Positions 1 to 5,146 of a DNA stretch of 5,146 nt are shown piece by piece (positions within the stretch are counted from its first letter, which is position 1; each line of letters starts with the position of its first letter). Under the pieces are notes generated by a model, which was not told the DNA's origin, did no database searches, and saw only the letters and a list, made by a program, of their open reading frames with translations. Source of the stretch: Bacteroidota bacterium (GTDB lineage: Bacteria; Bacteroidota; Bacteroidia; Bacteroidales; JAAYUG01); assembly GCA_021812865.1 (NCBI GenBank), contig JAKAMP010000122.1:2329-7474 (forward strand), read 5' to 3'. The translations under genes were made by a program, and so were the position numbers.

Positions 1-140
1 AGCAAAGCCGTCATCACGAGCGAAAAAGTGGCAATGCTGCCGGCCAGCCTGGTGCTGATCTTTCTCGATGAGAGCGCCAGGATCACAAAACTTGCCAGCG
101 GGAATGCAAGAACCAGTATGGATGAAATATCGTAATTCAT
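1..140 (-). CDS. nuoL: NADH-quinone oxidoreductase subunit L, N-terminal fragment (runs off window)
   Basis: The first 46 codons of an ORF start at an ATG four bases after the nuoK stop and remain open to the window edge. The visible protein begins MNYDISSILVLAFPLASFVI and is hydrophobic, with one membrane helix (about residues 6-24), a short basic stretch (SSRKISTR) and the start of a second helix. NuoL is the large distal antiporter-like subunit of complex I, normally over 600 residues, and couples quinone reduction to proton translocation. The antiporter core with its key Lys and Glu residues lies outside the window. The assignment rests on position directly after nuoK, where nuoL is usual, and on the N-terminal character; the fragment alone is not diagnostic. 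The start has no Shine-Dalgarno sequence, so translation is probably coupled to nuoK. Confidence 0.8.
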   Translation of the reverse strand, partial: MNYDISSILVLAFPLASFVILALSSRKISTRLAGSIATFSLVMTAL

Positions 141-144
141 ACGT

Positions 145-459
145 TTAGAATTTCATGGTATTCGTGTCTTCAATATCAATGGTGTTGAATCGCCTGTAGA
201 GGTTGATGACGATGGCGATGGCGATGGAAACCTCGGCCGCGGCAATGGTAATGATGAAGAGGGTAAAGAATATCCCTTCCATCTGGTGGGGAAAGAGGTA
301 CTTGTTGAAAGCAATGAAGTTGATGTTGATGCTGTTCAGGATCATTTCAACCGCCATCAGCATCGTGATGATGTTACGGCGTGAGAAAAATCCGTAGATG
401 CCCAGGAAGAAAAGGGCGGAACTGAGGATCAGCAAATGGGAGAGGGGAACTTGTTCCAT
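145..459 (-). CDS. nuoK: NADH-quinone oxidoreductase subunit K
   Basis: A complete 104-residue NuoK (ND4L homologue), a membrane-arm subunit in the chain of charged residues that carries the proton-pumping signal. Its three helices lie at about residues 8-25, 30-51 and 63-88. The N-terminal VPLSHLLILS motif is family-typical. The two conserved membrane glutamates are visible: Glu38 in MAVEMILN and Glu76 in AAAEVSIAIA, matching Glu36 and Glu72 of E. coli NuoK. The loop between them is two residues longer than in E. coli. The length is normal (about 100). An in-frame TAA lies four codons upstream of the chosen ATG, which fixes the start. A 55-base spacer separates it from nuoJ, and nuoL starts 4 bases downstream. 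Confidence 0.97.
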   Translation of the reverse strand: MEQVPLSHLLILSSALFFLGIYGFFSRRNIITMLMAVEMILNSININFIAFNKYLFPHQMEGIFFTLFIITIAAAEVSIAIAIVINLYRRFNTIDIEDTNTMKF

Positions 460-514
460 GGAAATGCTGGTTTATGAGATCTTTGTTTTTTCGTTTTTCA
501 ATTTATTCCACCTG
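460..514 (-). other. 55-base nuoJ-nuoK spacer
   Basis: This is the only sizeable gap inside the operon. On the coding strand it is purine-rich and A-rich, with runs such as GAAAAACGAAAAAACAAAG. I see no ORF, no strong hairpin, no terminator-like stem with a T-run, and no Shine-Dalgarno sequence close to the nuoK ATG. A-rich leaders ahead of start codons are common in Bacteroidota and can stand in for a Shine-Dalgarno sequence, so this may simply be the nuoK translation-initiation region. Confidence 0.5.
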
Positions 515-1048
515 CTAGGCATTGGGACTCTGCGATTTCTGGCTCTTGTCCTTGATGGCGATCACAATACTTCCCACGAGCGCAGCAAGCAAAAGGATAC
601 TCACTACCTCGAAGGGAAAGGCATAACCGAATTGCTGGTAGCTCAGCAGTTGTATCCCGATATTTCTAACAGTGTGTTCAATGGGAGCAACACCGGCAGG
701 GGAGAAGGCATGGTTCAGAACCACCCAGCCTGTGAACGCCAATCCGGTCAATGCAAGAAGGGCTGACCATACTATCCTTTTGGGCAGCTGGCGGGGAAGT
801 TTTTCTCCTGCCTGGTGGGTGAGAAAGATGGAAAAGATGATCAGCACCACGATACCACCCACGTATATGATGATCTGCATGGCCGCGATGAACTGCATGT
901 CGAGCAGAATATAGATGCCTGCAATGCCGATCAGGGCCAACAACAGGTATACGGCTGCCCGGAATATCATGCGGGTGAATACGGTAAGCACGCCAAAGGT
1001 CAGGATCAACCCGGCAAGTATGTAAAAAATAACTGCAGAGGCGCTCAT
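515..1048 (-). CDS. nuoJ: NADH-quinone oxidoreductase subunit J
   Basis: A complete 177-residue NuoJ (ND6 homologue). It has five predicted membrane helices at about residues 4-24, 29-49, 54-76, 91-111 and 143-165. The third contains the conserved block QIIIYVGGIVVLIIF (about residues 58-72), which in complex I structures holds the helix that switches between alpha and pi-bulge forms beside the quinone cavity. The C-terminus is short, hydrophilic and Ser/Lys-rich (KDKSQKSQSPNA). The ATG overlaps the nuoI stop in an ATGA, so translation is probably coupled. The nearby upstream sequence is A-rich with only a weak GAGAAAAAAG element. The length suits bacterial NuoJ (about 160-200). No frame disruption is seen. 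Confidence 0.96.
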   Translation of the reverse strand: MSASAVIFYILAGLILTFGVLTVFTRMIFRAAVYLLLALIGIAGIYILLDMQFIAAMQIIIYVGGIVVLIIFSIFLTHQAGEKLPRQLPKRIVWSALLALTGLAFTGWVVLNHAFSPAGVAPIEHTVRNIGIQLLSYQQFGYAFPFEVVSILLLAALVGSIVIAIKDKSQKSQSPNA

Positions 1049-1527
1049 TTTGCTTTTTTCTCTTTAAGTTTTGAACCTGGTTTATTGAGTATCCGGATAA
1101 GTTGCTGCCGGTTGTACACGCTGTGCTCAAAAGCATTGTTCATGATGATCGCTTCGCTGGGACAGGCTTCCACACATTGTCCGCAGAAAGTACACATGCC
1201 GATATTGTACACCCATTTGTCGATGATTTTTCTCTTCTTGCCATCGGGAAGCTCTTCGGTAGCCGTAATGATTTTGATTGAACCGTTGGGGCAGGCCCTT
1301 TCACAAAGGGTACAGCCTGTACAGTTGTGTTCGTTGTTTTCATCATGGGGCATGATCACCTCACCCCTGAAATGTTCAGGAATGTATAGGGTCTTCCTGT
1401 TTTCAGGATACTGCTGGGTGAGTATCTTCTTCGGGTGCCAGAAATAATAAAGGGTAAGCCGCATCCCGGTGAAGAGCGAGGCAAAAGCCCCCAGCATGTT
1501 TTTCAGATAAGTATATAAAGCTTTCAT
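1045..1527 (-). CDS. nuoI: NADH-quinone oxidoreductase subunit I (2x[4Fe-4S] ferredoxin-like)
   Basis: A complete 160-residue NuoI (TYKY/NDH-I homologue), the peripheral-arm subunit carrying clusters N6a and N6b, which pass electrons to N2 in NuoB. The two ferredoxin motifs are intact: Cys69, Cys72, Cys75 and Cys79 (CTGCTLCERACP), and Cys112, Cys115, Cys118 and Cys122 (CTFCGQCVEACP). The amphipathic N-terminal stretch (about residues 1-30) is the region that usually lies along the membrane against NuoH. The tail is lysine-rich (KLKEKKAK). The gene starts 18 bases after nuoH and its TGA overlaps the nuoJ ATG. With no NuoE, F or G nearby, N6a/N6b may be among the first clusters to receive electrons; that is inference. 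Confidence 0.98.
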   Translation of the reverse strand: MKALYTYLKNMLGAFASLFTGMRLTLYYFWHPKKILTQQYPENRKTLYIPEHFRGEVIMPHDENNEHNCTGCTLCERACPNGSIKIITATEELPDGKKRKIIDKWVYNIGMCTFCGQCVEACPSEAIIMNNAFEHSVYNRQQLIRILNKPGSKLKEKKAK

Positions 1528-1530
1528 GAA

Positions 1531-1535
1531 TCCTT
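1531..1535 (-). promoter_or_regulatory. Possible ribosome binding site for nuoI
   Basis: AAGGA on the coding strand lies three bases before the nuoI ATG, in the 18-base nuoH-nuoI gap. The spacing is shorter than ideal. It is one of only two purine cores in this window that resemble a Shine-Dalgarno sequence at a gene start; most starts here have none, so its importance is uncertain. Confidence 0.35.
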
Positions 1536-1545
1536 GAGTTCTTGG

Positions 1546-2631
1546 TTAAAAATGCCAGCCCATCATGGTGATGAATGCAGCGAGAATAAGGTTGACAAGG
1601 CTGAGGGGAAGGAGGTATTTCCATTCCAGTTGCAGCAGCTGGTCAATGCGCATGCGCGGGAAGGTCCACCTGAACCACATTATGATGAATATGAAGAAGA
1701 AGACCTTCAGGAAGAACCATACAATGCCGGGGATGAAATTCATAATGTGGTTGAATCCTTCGAGATTGCCTATGTGAAGAGGCATCCATCCTCCAAGGAA
1801 CACTGTTGCGCCGACCATAGACACGATGAATAAATTGGTGTATTCGGCCAGGAAAAACATGGCGAACTGCATGCCCGAATATTCGGTATGGAATCCTGCG
1901 GTGAGTTCCTGTTCTGCTTCGGCAAGGTCAAAGGGGGCACGGTTCAACTCTGCCGTGCTGGCAATGGTGAAAGTAACAAAAGCAATGATTGCAGGAATAT
2001 GCCCCTTGAATATCCACCAGCCGTTTGCCTGCGACATGATGATGTCGTGGGTGGAAAGGCTTCCGGCCATCACGATGATCGCCAGCATGGATAATCCTGC
2101 GGAAAGTTCGTAGCTCACAATCTGAGCGCCGCTACGCATGGCTCCCAGAAGGGAATACTTGTTATTCGACGACCAGCCGGCCATCAGGATACCAATAACG
2201 CCGATGGATGAGACAGCGGAGATGTACAATACCCCAATGTTGGGATCCCACATCTGTAACCCCGATGCAAAGGAAACAGGGGCTATGGCCATGAAACAGA
2301 CTGCCAGCACCAGGTATGGCGCCAAACCGAACAGGAATCGGTCAGCTCCTAAAGGGGTAAGACATTCCTTCAGCAGAAGCTTTAACACATCGGCGAAAGC
2401 CTGGAGTGTTCCCCAGAATCCCACGCGCATAGGGCCCAGCCTCATCTGCATAAAGGCGGCAACTTTGCGTTCCATATAGATCATCACGATGGCCATGATC
2501 ACCACCAGCAGGATTACTACCAGCCCGGCAATCACCAGCTCGGTAGCGAATACGCCTCCCGCGCCCATCAGGCCCGAAAGTTTCAGGTGTATCCACTGGG
2601 TAATATCTGAAAAACTGATCATTGATAACAT
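1546..2631 (-). CDS. nuoH: NADH-quinone oxidoreductase subunit H
   Basis: A complete 361-residue NuoH (ND1 homologue), the membrane subunit that forms the quinone chamber with NuoB and NuoD. Conserved blocks appear in order: ERKVAAFMQMRLGP (residues 54-67); GWSSNNKYSLLGAMR (152-166) continuing to QIVSYELSAGL; RAPFDLAEAEQELTAGF (231-247) followed by HTEYSG; and PRMRIDQLL (325-333). These carry the acidic and arginine residues of the E-channel and quinone entry. Eight or more hydrophobic helices are evident. It is slightly longer than E. coli NuoH (325), mainly from the N-terminus and the loop near QMWDPNIG. The start could be Met1 or Met4 (ATG ending at 2622); I kept the upstream one, 12 bases after the nuoD stop. 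That short gap leaves no room for nuoEFG. Confidence 0.97.
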   Translation of the reverse strand: MLSMISFSDITQWIHLKLSGLMGAGGVFATELVIAGLVVILLVVIMAIVMIYMERKVAAFMQMRLGPMRVGFWGTLQAFADVLKLLLKECLTPLGADRFLFGLAPYLVLAVCFMAIAPVSFASGLQMWDPNIGVLYISAVSSIGVIGILMAGWSSNNKYSLLGAMRSGAQIVSYELSAGLSMLAIIVMAGSLSTHDIIMSQANGWWIFKGHIPAIIAFVTFTIASTAELNRAPFDLAEAEQELTAGFHTEYSGMQFAMFFLAEYTNLFIVSMVGATVFLGGWMPLHIGNLEGFNHIMNFIPGIVWFFLKVFFFIFIIMWFRWTFPRMRIDQLLQLEWKYLLPLSLVNLILAAFITMMGWHF

Positions 2632-2643
2632 GCTGTTGTTCTC

Positions 2644-3771
2644 TTATCGGTCAATATCAGGGATAATTAAGTCGAGGGTAGCCATGATCGCCACCAGGTC
2701 GCCGATTTTTGAGCCTATGGCAATAGGCCTGAGGGCGCCGAGGTTTGAGAAATTTGGCGTACGAAATTTGATACGGTAAGGCTTGCTGGTACCATCGCCC
2801 ACTACGTACACTCCCAGCTCGCCCCGTGCCGTTTCCACCCGCTGGTAAAATTCACCGGCTGGAAGCTTGAGCACACCCTTGATCTTTTCCTGAAAGGGGC
2901 CTTCGGGAATATTGTCGATTACCTGATCGATGATGTGCATGGATTGCTTCAGTTCTTCGATCCTCACCAGGTAACGGGAGTAGCTGTCGCCTTTTTCCGC
3001 GGTGACCTCCCTGAAATCGAGCTTATCGTAACCGTCGTAAGGGTAATATTTTCTCACATCGCACAAAACGCCTGAGGCACGGGCAACCGGACCGGTACAT
3101 CCAAGGGATATGGCCTGGTCTTTAGGCAGGTGGCCTATGCCCTGGGTCCTGGCTTTGAAAATAATGTTTCCTGTCAGCAGCTTGTCATATTCCTTGATAT
3201 TCACCTTGAACTGGGCGATCAGCTCCTTCACCTTCCGCTGAAAATCGGGATGAATATCGTTGTATACGCCGCCCGGCGTGATGTAATTCATGGTGAGGCG
3301 CGTGCCACAGGTTTCTTCGAAGATTTCGAGAATCTGCTCCCTTTCACGAAAGGCATAGAAGAAGGGTGATACAGCGCCCAGATCAAGCCCGGCCGATCCC
3401 CACCAGAGCTGGTGAGAAGCCAGTCGCTGCAATTCGGCCATGATAATGCGGATGGCTTTTGCCCGGGGAGTGGCCTCTATCTGCAATCCTTTTTCGATGG
3501 CAAGCGAGCAGGCCTGGTTGTTCATGTGGGCCGACAGGTAATCCATGCGGCTGGTCAGGTATATGAACTGCCTGTATTCGAGCGATTCACTCATCTTCTC
3601 GATTCCCCGGTGGATATACCCCAGGTGAGGTTCAACGTCAAGGATCTGTTCCCCGTCGAGCTTGATCTTCAGGTGCAGAACACCATGGGTCGAGGGGTGC
3701 TGGGGCCCGACATTGAGGATGAACTCATCGGATTTGTCGGTCACCGGCTGTAATTGGTTCATTATATCCAT
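2644..3771 (-). CDS. nuoD: NADH-quinone oxidoreductase subunit D
   Basis: A complete 375-residue NuoD (49-kDa subunit), the peripheral-arm protein that, with NuoB, forms the quinone-reduction site near cluster N2. The signature VGPQHPSTHGVLH spans residues 21-33. The quinone-ligating pair is present: His29 (second His of HPSTHG) and Tyr78 (in SRMDYLS), 49 residues apart as in characterised complex I. The C-terminus ends PDIDR and lacks the CxxC motif of the related [NiFe] hydrogenase large subunits, so it is complex I rather than an energy-converting hydrogenase. It is a stand-alone protein, not a NuoCD fusion. Met4 is a possible alternative start. The gene lies 7 bases after nuoC and 12 bases before nuoH. 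No Shine-Dalgarno sequence is visible. Confidence 0.98.
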   Translation of the reverse strand: MDIMNQLQPVTDKSDEFILNVGPQHPSTHGVLHLKIKLDGEQILDVEPHLGYIHRGIEKMSESLEYRQFIYLTSRMDYLSAHMNNQACSLAIEKGLQIEATPRAKAIRIIMAELQRLASHQLWWGSAGLDLGAVSPFFYAFREREQILEIFEETCGTRLTMNYITPGGVYNDIHPDFQRKVKELIAQFKVNIKEYDKLLTGNIIFKARTQGIGHLPKDQAISLGCTGPVARASGVLCDVRKYYPYDGYDKLDFREVTAEKGDSYSRYLVRIEELKQSMHIIDQVIDNIPEGPFQEKIKGVLKLPAGEFYQRVETARGELGVYVVGDGTSKPYRIKFRTPNFSNLGALRPIAIGSKIGDLVAIMATLDLIIPDIDR

Positions 3772-3778
3772 TGCTGCA

Positions 3779-4237
3779 TTATAGGCTTAAGATGTTCACA
3801 TCGTCGCGGTAATCTTTCCTCAGGGGATAACCAATCCATTCATCGGAAAGGAAAATCCGGCGCAGGTTGGGATGGTTCAGAAAACGTATACCGAACAAGT
3901 CGAAAATTTCATTTTCATACCATTCAGCAGCCTGCCAGAGGGAAGCCACCGAATCAACGGATGGCAAATTTCTGTCGGCAAGTTTGACCTTTACCTCCAG
4001 GCTATGCTTGTAATCGCTCGATGAAAGATGATACACCACCTCGAAATATTCCTTCCGGTCAACGGCAGTTTCACAGAAGAGAAAATCGAAGCGCAGTTCA
4101 GCATCGTCATGCAACTTTTTGGCCACGGCAAACAATTCCTCCCGGTTCACCCACATTACAGTAAAATCGGTTGTTTCCCCGAAGGAAAAGGTCGGGAACC
4201 GCCCGGTCAGGGCAGTCCTGAGTTCCTCTCTGTTCAT
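3779..4237 (-). CDS. nuoC: NADH-quinone oxidoreductase subunit C
   Basis: A complete 152-residue NuoC (30-kDa subunit), a cluster-free peripheral-arm protein that scaffolds NuoB, D and I. The family signature is at the C-terminal end: [15 protein letters not shown] (about residues 105-119), then [20 protein letters not shown] (121-140) and KDY. The N-terminal half has the expected mixed alpha/beta pattern ([12 protein letters not shown], then [17 protein letters not shown]). It is at the short end for the family and stops just after the signature (DDVNILSL), which is normal for unfused NuoC. The ATG overlaps the nuoB stop as ATGA, implying coupled translation; nuoD follows after 7 bases. Confidence 0.97.
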   Translation of the reverse strand: MNREELRTALTGRFPTFSFGETTDFTVMWVNREELFAVAKKLHDDAELRFDFLFCETAVDRKEYFEVVYHLSSSDYKHSLEVKVKLADRNLPSVDSVASLWQAAEWYENEIFDLFGIRFLNHPNLRRIFLSDEWIGYPLRKDYRDDVNILSL

Positions 4238-4782
4238 TTTAGTTCTTCAGTTTTCGGTTTATCAATCACGTATGCCCGGGAATGGCGAATTTTTTCCTGC
4301 AGGGCCATCATGCCGTGCAGCAGGGCTTCCGGGCGGGGCGGGCAACCCGGAACGTAAACGTCAACGGGTATGATGTTGTCCACTCCTTTAACCACTGAGT
4401 ATGAATTATAGTAGAAGGGACCGCCTGAAATGGCACAGGCGCCCATGGCAATCACAAACCTGGGCTCAGGCATCTGATTATACAGGCGCTTAAGTACCGG
4501 CGCCATCTTGTAATTGATGGTTCCGGCTACGATAATCAAGTCGCTCTGTCGTGGCGATGCACGGGCAACCTCAAAACCAAACCTCGACCAGTCGTATTTA
4601 GCCGAGGCTGCCGACATCATCTCAATGGCGCAGCAACTGGTTCCGAATATCAATGGCCAGAGCGAATTGCTCCTCGACCAGTTGGCCAGTTTATCCACAC
4701 CCGTTACGATAAAGTTGGTTTTTCCGGAATCATCCTGATAAATCTCACCCGGAAATGCAAGATTGTCCTGATTTACATCCAT
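4234..4782 (-). CDS. nuoB: NADH-quinone oxidoreductase subunit B (cluster N2)
   Basis: A complete 182-residue NuoB (PSST homologue), which binds the terminal [4Fe-4S] cluster N2 that reduces quinone. All four ligands are visible: the tandem Cys50-Cys51 in TSCCAIEMM, Cys116 in MGACAISGG, and Cys147 in [11 protein letters not shown]. The loop [12 protein letters not shown] makes the Cys116-Cys147 spacing 31, two more than I count in the E. coli protein. The core [22 protein letters not shown] is also canonical. The N-terminal 30 residues ([20 protein letters not shown]) are acidic and variable. The ATG lies inside the end of nuoA (10-base overlap), with GAAGG seven bases upstream. The TGA overlaps nuoC. 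Confidence 0.98.
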   Translation of the reverse strand: MDVNQDNLAFPGEIYQDDSGKTNFIVTGVDKLANWSRSNSLWPLIFGTSCCAIEMMSAASAKYDWSRFGFEVARASPRQSDLIIVAGTINYKMAPVLKRLYNQMPEPRFVIAMGACAISGGPFYYNSYSVVKGVDNIIPVDVYVPGCPPRPEALLHGMMALQEKIRHSRAYVIDKPKTEELK

Positions 4783-4940
4783 GACAACGCCTTCTTTTTA
4801 TATGCATATAATAGTCCCAGGAACAGGACCAGTGTGAAGAATACAATTTCAACGAACGCTACAGGGCCCATCTGCTTGAAAACCACGGCCCACGGATACA
4901 TGAATACTATTTCCACATCGAAGATTAGAAATACCAGGCA
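4773..4940 (-). CDS. nuoA: NADH-quinone oxidoreductase subunit A, C-terminal half only (5'-truncated at a junction)
   Basis: About 55 recognisable C-terminal residues of NuoA (ND3 homologue), a three-helix membrane subunit of normally about 120 residues at the peripheral/membrane-arm interface. Visible are helix 2 with the conserved acidic motif LIFDVEIVF, then [20 protein letters not shown], helix 3 and the basic tail [10 protein letters not shown]. The TAA overlaps the nuoB start by 10 bases in another frame. Upstream of about 4940 the frame runs into AT-rich sequence (FLCFLF-like) and then TAG at 4959-4961, followed by TAA and TAG. No plausible start or first helix exists in this frame, so the N-terminal half is missing. 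This could be an assembly chimera (more likely) or a real disruption; as written, the gene would not make a functional subunit. Confidence 0.9.
   Translation of the reverse strand, partial: CLVFLIFDVEIVFMYPWAVVFKQMGPVAFVEIVFFTLVLFLGLLYAYKKKALSWM
4790..4794 (-). promoter_or_regulatory. Ribosome binding site for nuoB inside nuoA
   Basis: GAAGG on the coding strand, seven bases before the nuoB ATG and within the lysine codons at the end of nuoA. The spacing is good. Together with the nuoA-nuoB overlap it supports the chosen nuoB start over any internal ATG. Confidence 0.5.
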
Positions 4941-4992
4941 AAACAAAAAACAAAGAAACTAAAAATATTAAACCTATAAATATTTTTTTCAT
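4939..4992 (-). CDS. First 18 codons of an unidentified hydrophobic ORF in the AT-rich segment (cut at the junction)
   Basis: An ATG two bases after the tRNA-like 3' end opens a frame reading [18 protein letters not shown]: a KK pair then a strongly hydrophobic stretch. The frame can be read on to 4849, but below about 4940 it lies over nuoA in the wrong frame, so those residues are an artefact. Codons are extremely AT-rich (ATA, TTA, TTT), unlike the nuo genes. The fragment could be a bacterial signal peptide or lipoprotein leader, or the N-terminus of a small mitochondrial membrane protein, where a gene starting right after a tRNA is common. The product cannot be identified. Confidence 0.35.
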
Positions 4993-5146
4993 AGTGGAAG
5001 TTAAAGGAATCGAACCTTTATCTAAATTCACTCATCATTAAGGGACTCGACAACCCCAAATCAGAGAATTAAACCTCATAAAAGCCTAGAATTTAGAGAA
5101 CCAATCACTCCCAGTCGAGTTTTTAAACTATTTTATGATATTAAGG
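4941..5146. other. Foreign AT-rich segment joined to nuoA
   Basis: By hand count this segment is about 29% GC (60 of 206 bases), falling to 15% at 4941-4980, while a sample line from nuoD is about 52%. The change coincides with loss of NuoA homology. The segment holds a tRNA-type T-arm with acceptor 3' end and the start of a short hydrophobic ORF, both on the minus strand. I see no insertion-sequence ends, integrase or obvious target duplication. The join could be a chimeric assembly, a rearrangement or an insertion whose far end is outside the window; I favour a chimera. Confidence 0.75.
4995..5112 (-). ncRNA. tRNA-like RNA, possibly a reduced tmRNA-type element
   Basis: The 3' part is convincing on the minus strand: T-stem TAAAGG/CCTTTA closing the T-loop TTCGATT (5020-5002), then acceptor strand ACTTCC (5001-4996) and discriminator A (4995), with no encoded CCA. 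No ordinary cloverleaf fits upstream. A tmRNA-like fold does: GGGAGT at 5112-5107 pairs with ACTTCC in six pairs, the third being G-U (the alanyl-tRNA synthetase identity pair that tmRNAs carry), followed by GATTGGTTC and a perfect 9-bp helix TCTAAATTC (5097-5089) / GAATTTAGA (5029-5021) that abuts the T-stem like tmRNA P2. The 59-base loop is too short for a bacterial tmRNA and shows no canonical tag ending in LAA. Alternatives are a degenerate or organellar tRNA, a tRNA pseudogene, or chance pairing of the 5' part. Confidence 0.35.

Noticed and set aside
460..514. Terminator or internal promoter between nuoJ and nuoK
   Set aside because: The spacer is A-rich but has no strong hairpin followed by T residues and no convincing promoter elements, and the downstream genes belong to the same complex.
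815..1447. A plus-strand open frame of 210 codons opposite nuoJ and nuoI
   Set aside because: It is antisense to two clearly conserved genes. The translation is low-complexity (His/Asp/Gln-rich, then Ser/Leu-rich), without a recognisable domain. Its openness is a by-product of codon use on the real strand.
2138..2479. Plus-strand open frame antisense to nuoH
   Set aside because: It lies wholly inside nuoH, has no recognisable motif and no convincing start context. The same applies to the other plus-strand frames over nuoC, nuoD and nuoB.
2644..3771. Energy-converting [NiFe] hydrogenase large subunit instead of NuoD
   Set aside because: The nickel-binding CxxC pairs are missing, the quinone-site His29/Tyr78 pair is present, and the C-terminus ends PDIDR as in complex I.
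4849..5031. A 60-codon minus-strand ORF running from the AT-rich segment into nuoA
   Set aside because: Its upstream part translates the T-arm of the tRNA-like element from a GTG start and its downstream part is nuoA in the wrong frame. Only the section from the ATG at 4992 to the junction may belong to a real gene.
4995..5078. A standard class II tRNA of 84 bases using TGAGGTT as the 5' acceptor strand
   Set aside because: Six of seven acceptor pairs form, but I could find no acceptable anticodon stem-loop and the D-loop would be about 15 bases. A 5' strand TGGGGTT at 5058-5052 has the same problem.
5035..5138. A second tRNA with a T-arm-like GGGGTTGTCGAGTCCC and acceptor TCATAAA/TTAATGA
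   Set aside because: The T-loop would carry one extra base (8 rather than 7), the acceptor has a mismatch, the total of about 104 bases is too long, and no anticodon arm is evident. At most it is a degenerate relic.

Overview
The window is almost entirely one minus-strand operon for respiratory complex I (NDH-1). In transcription order (high to low coordinates) it reads nuoA (5'-truncated), nuoB, nuoC, nuoD, nuoH, nuoI, nuoJ, nuoK and nuoL (cut by the window start). Adjacent genes overlap by 4 or 10 bases or are separated by 4 to 18 bases, apart from a 55-base spacer between nuoJ and nuoK. This is tight co-transcription. No promoter or terminator is visible because the operon leaves the window on the left and is interrupted on the right.

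Gene order and protein character suggest Bacteroidota or a relative. The evidence is the A-B-C-D-H-I-J-K-L order with no nuoE, nuoF or nuoG between D and H, start codons that mostly lack a Shine-Dalgarno sequence, and roughly half GC. The taxon is an inference and Chlorobi-like lineages share the layout. NuoC and NuoD are separate proteins, unlike the fused NuoCD of Bacteroides. NuoB, C, D and I form the peripheral arm (clusters N2, N6a, N6b and the quinone pocket). NuoA, H, J, K and L form the membrane arm. The NADH-oxidising module (NuoEFG) is absent from this locus, so the electron donor may be ferredoxin or another carrier, or the module may be encoded elsewhere.

The last 200 or so bases (about 4941-5146) are different: about 29% GC by my count, against about half in the operon. 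The nuoA reading frame stops being NuoA-like near 4940 and meets stop codons from 4961 upward, so nuoA has lost its N-terminal half. The AT-rich segment carries, on the minus strand, a clear tRNA-type T-arm and acceptor 3' end. It can be folded with a distant 5' strand into a tmRNA-like tRNA domain with a G-U third acceptor pair. The first 18 codons of a hydrophobic ORF follow two bases later. The simplest explanation is a chimeric contig end joining the nuo operon to DNA from a low-GC genome, possibly organellar. A genuine rearrangement cannot be excluded from sequence alone.
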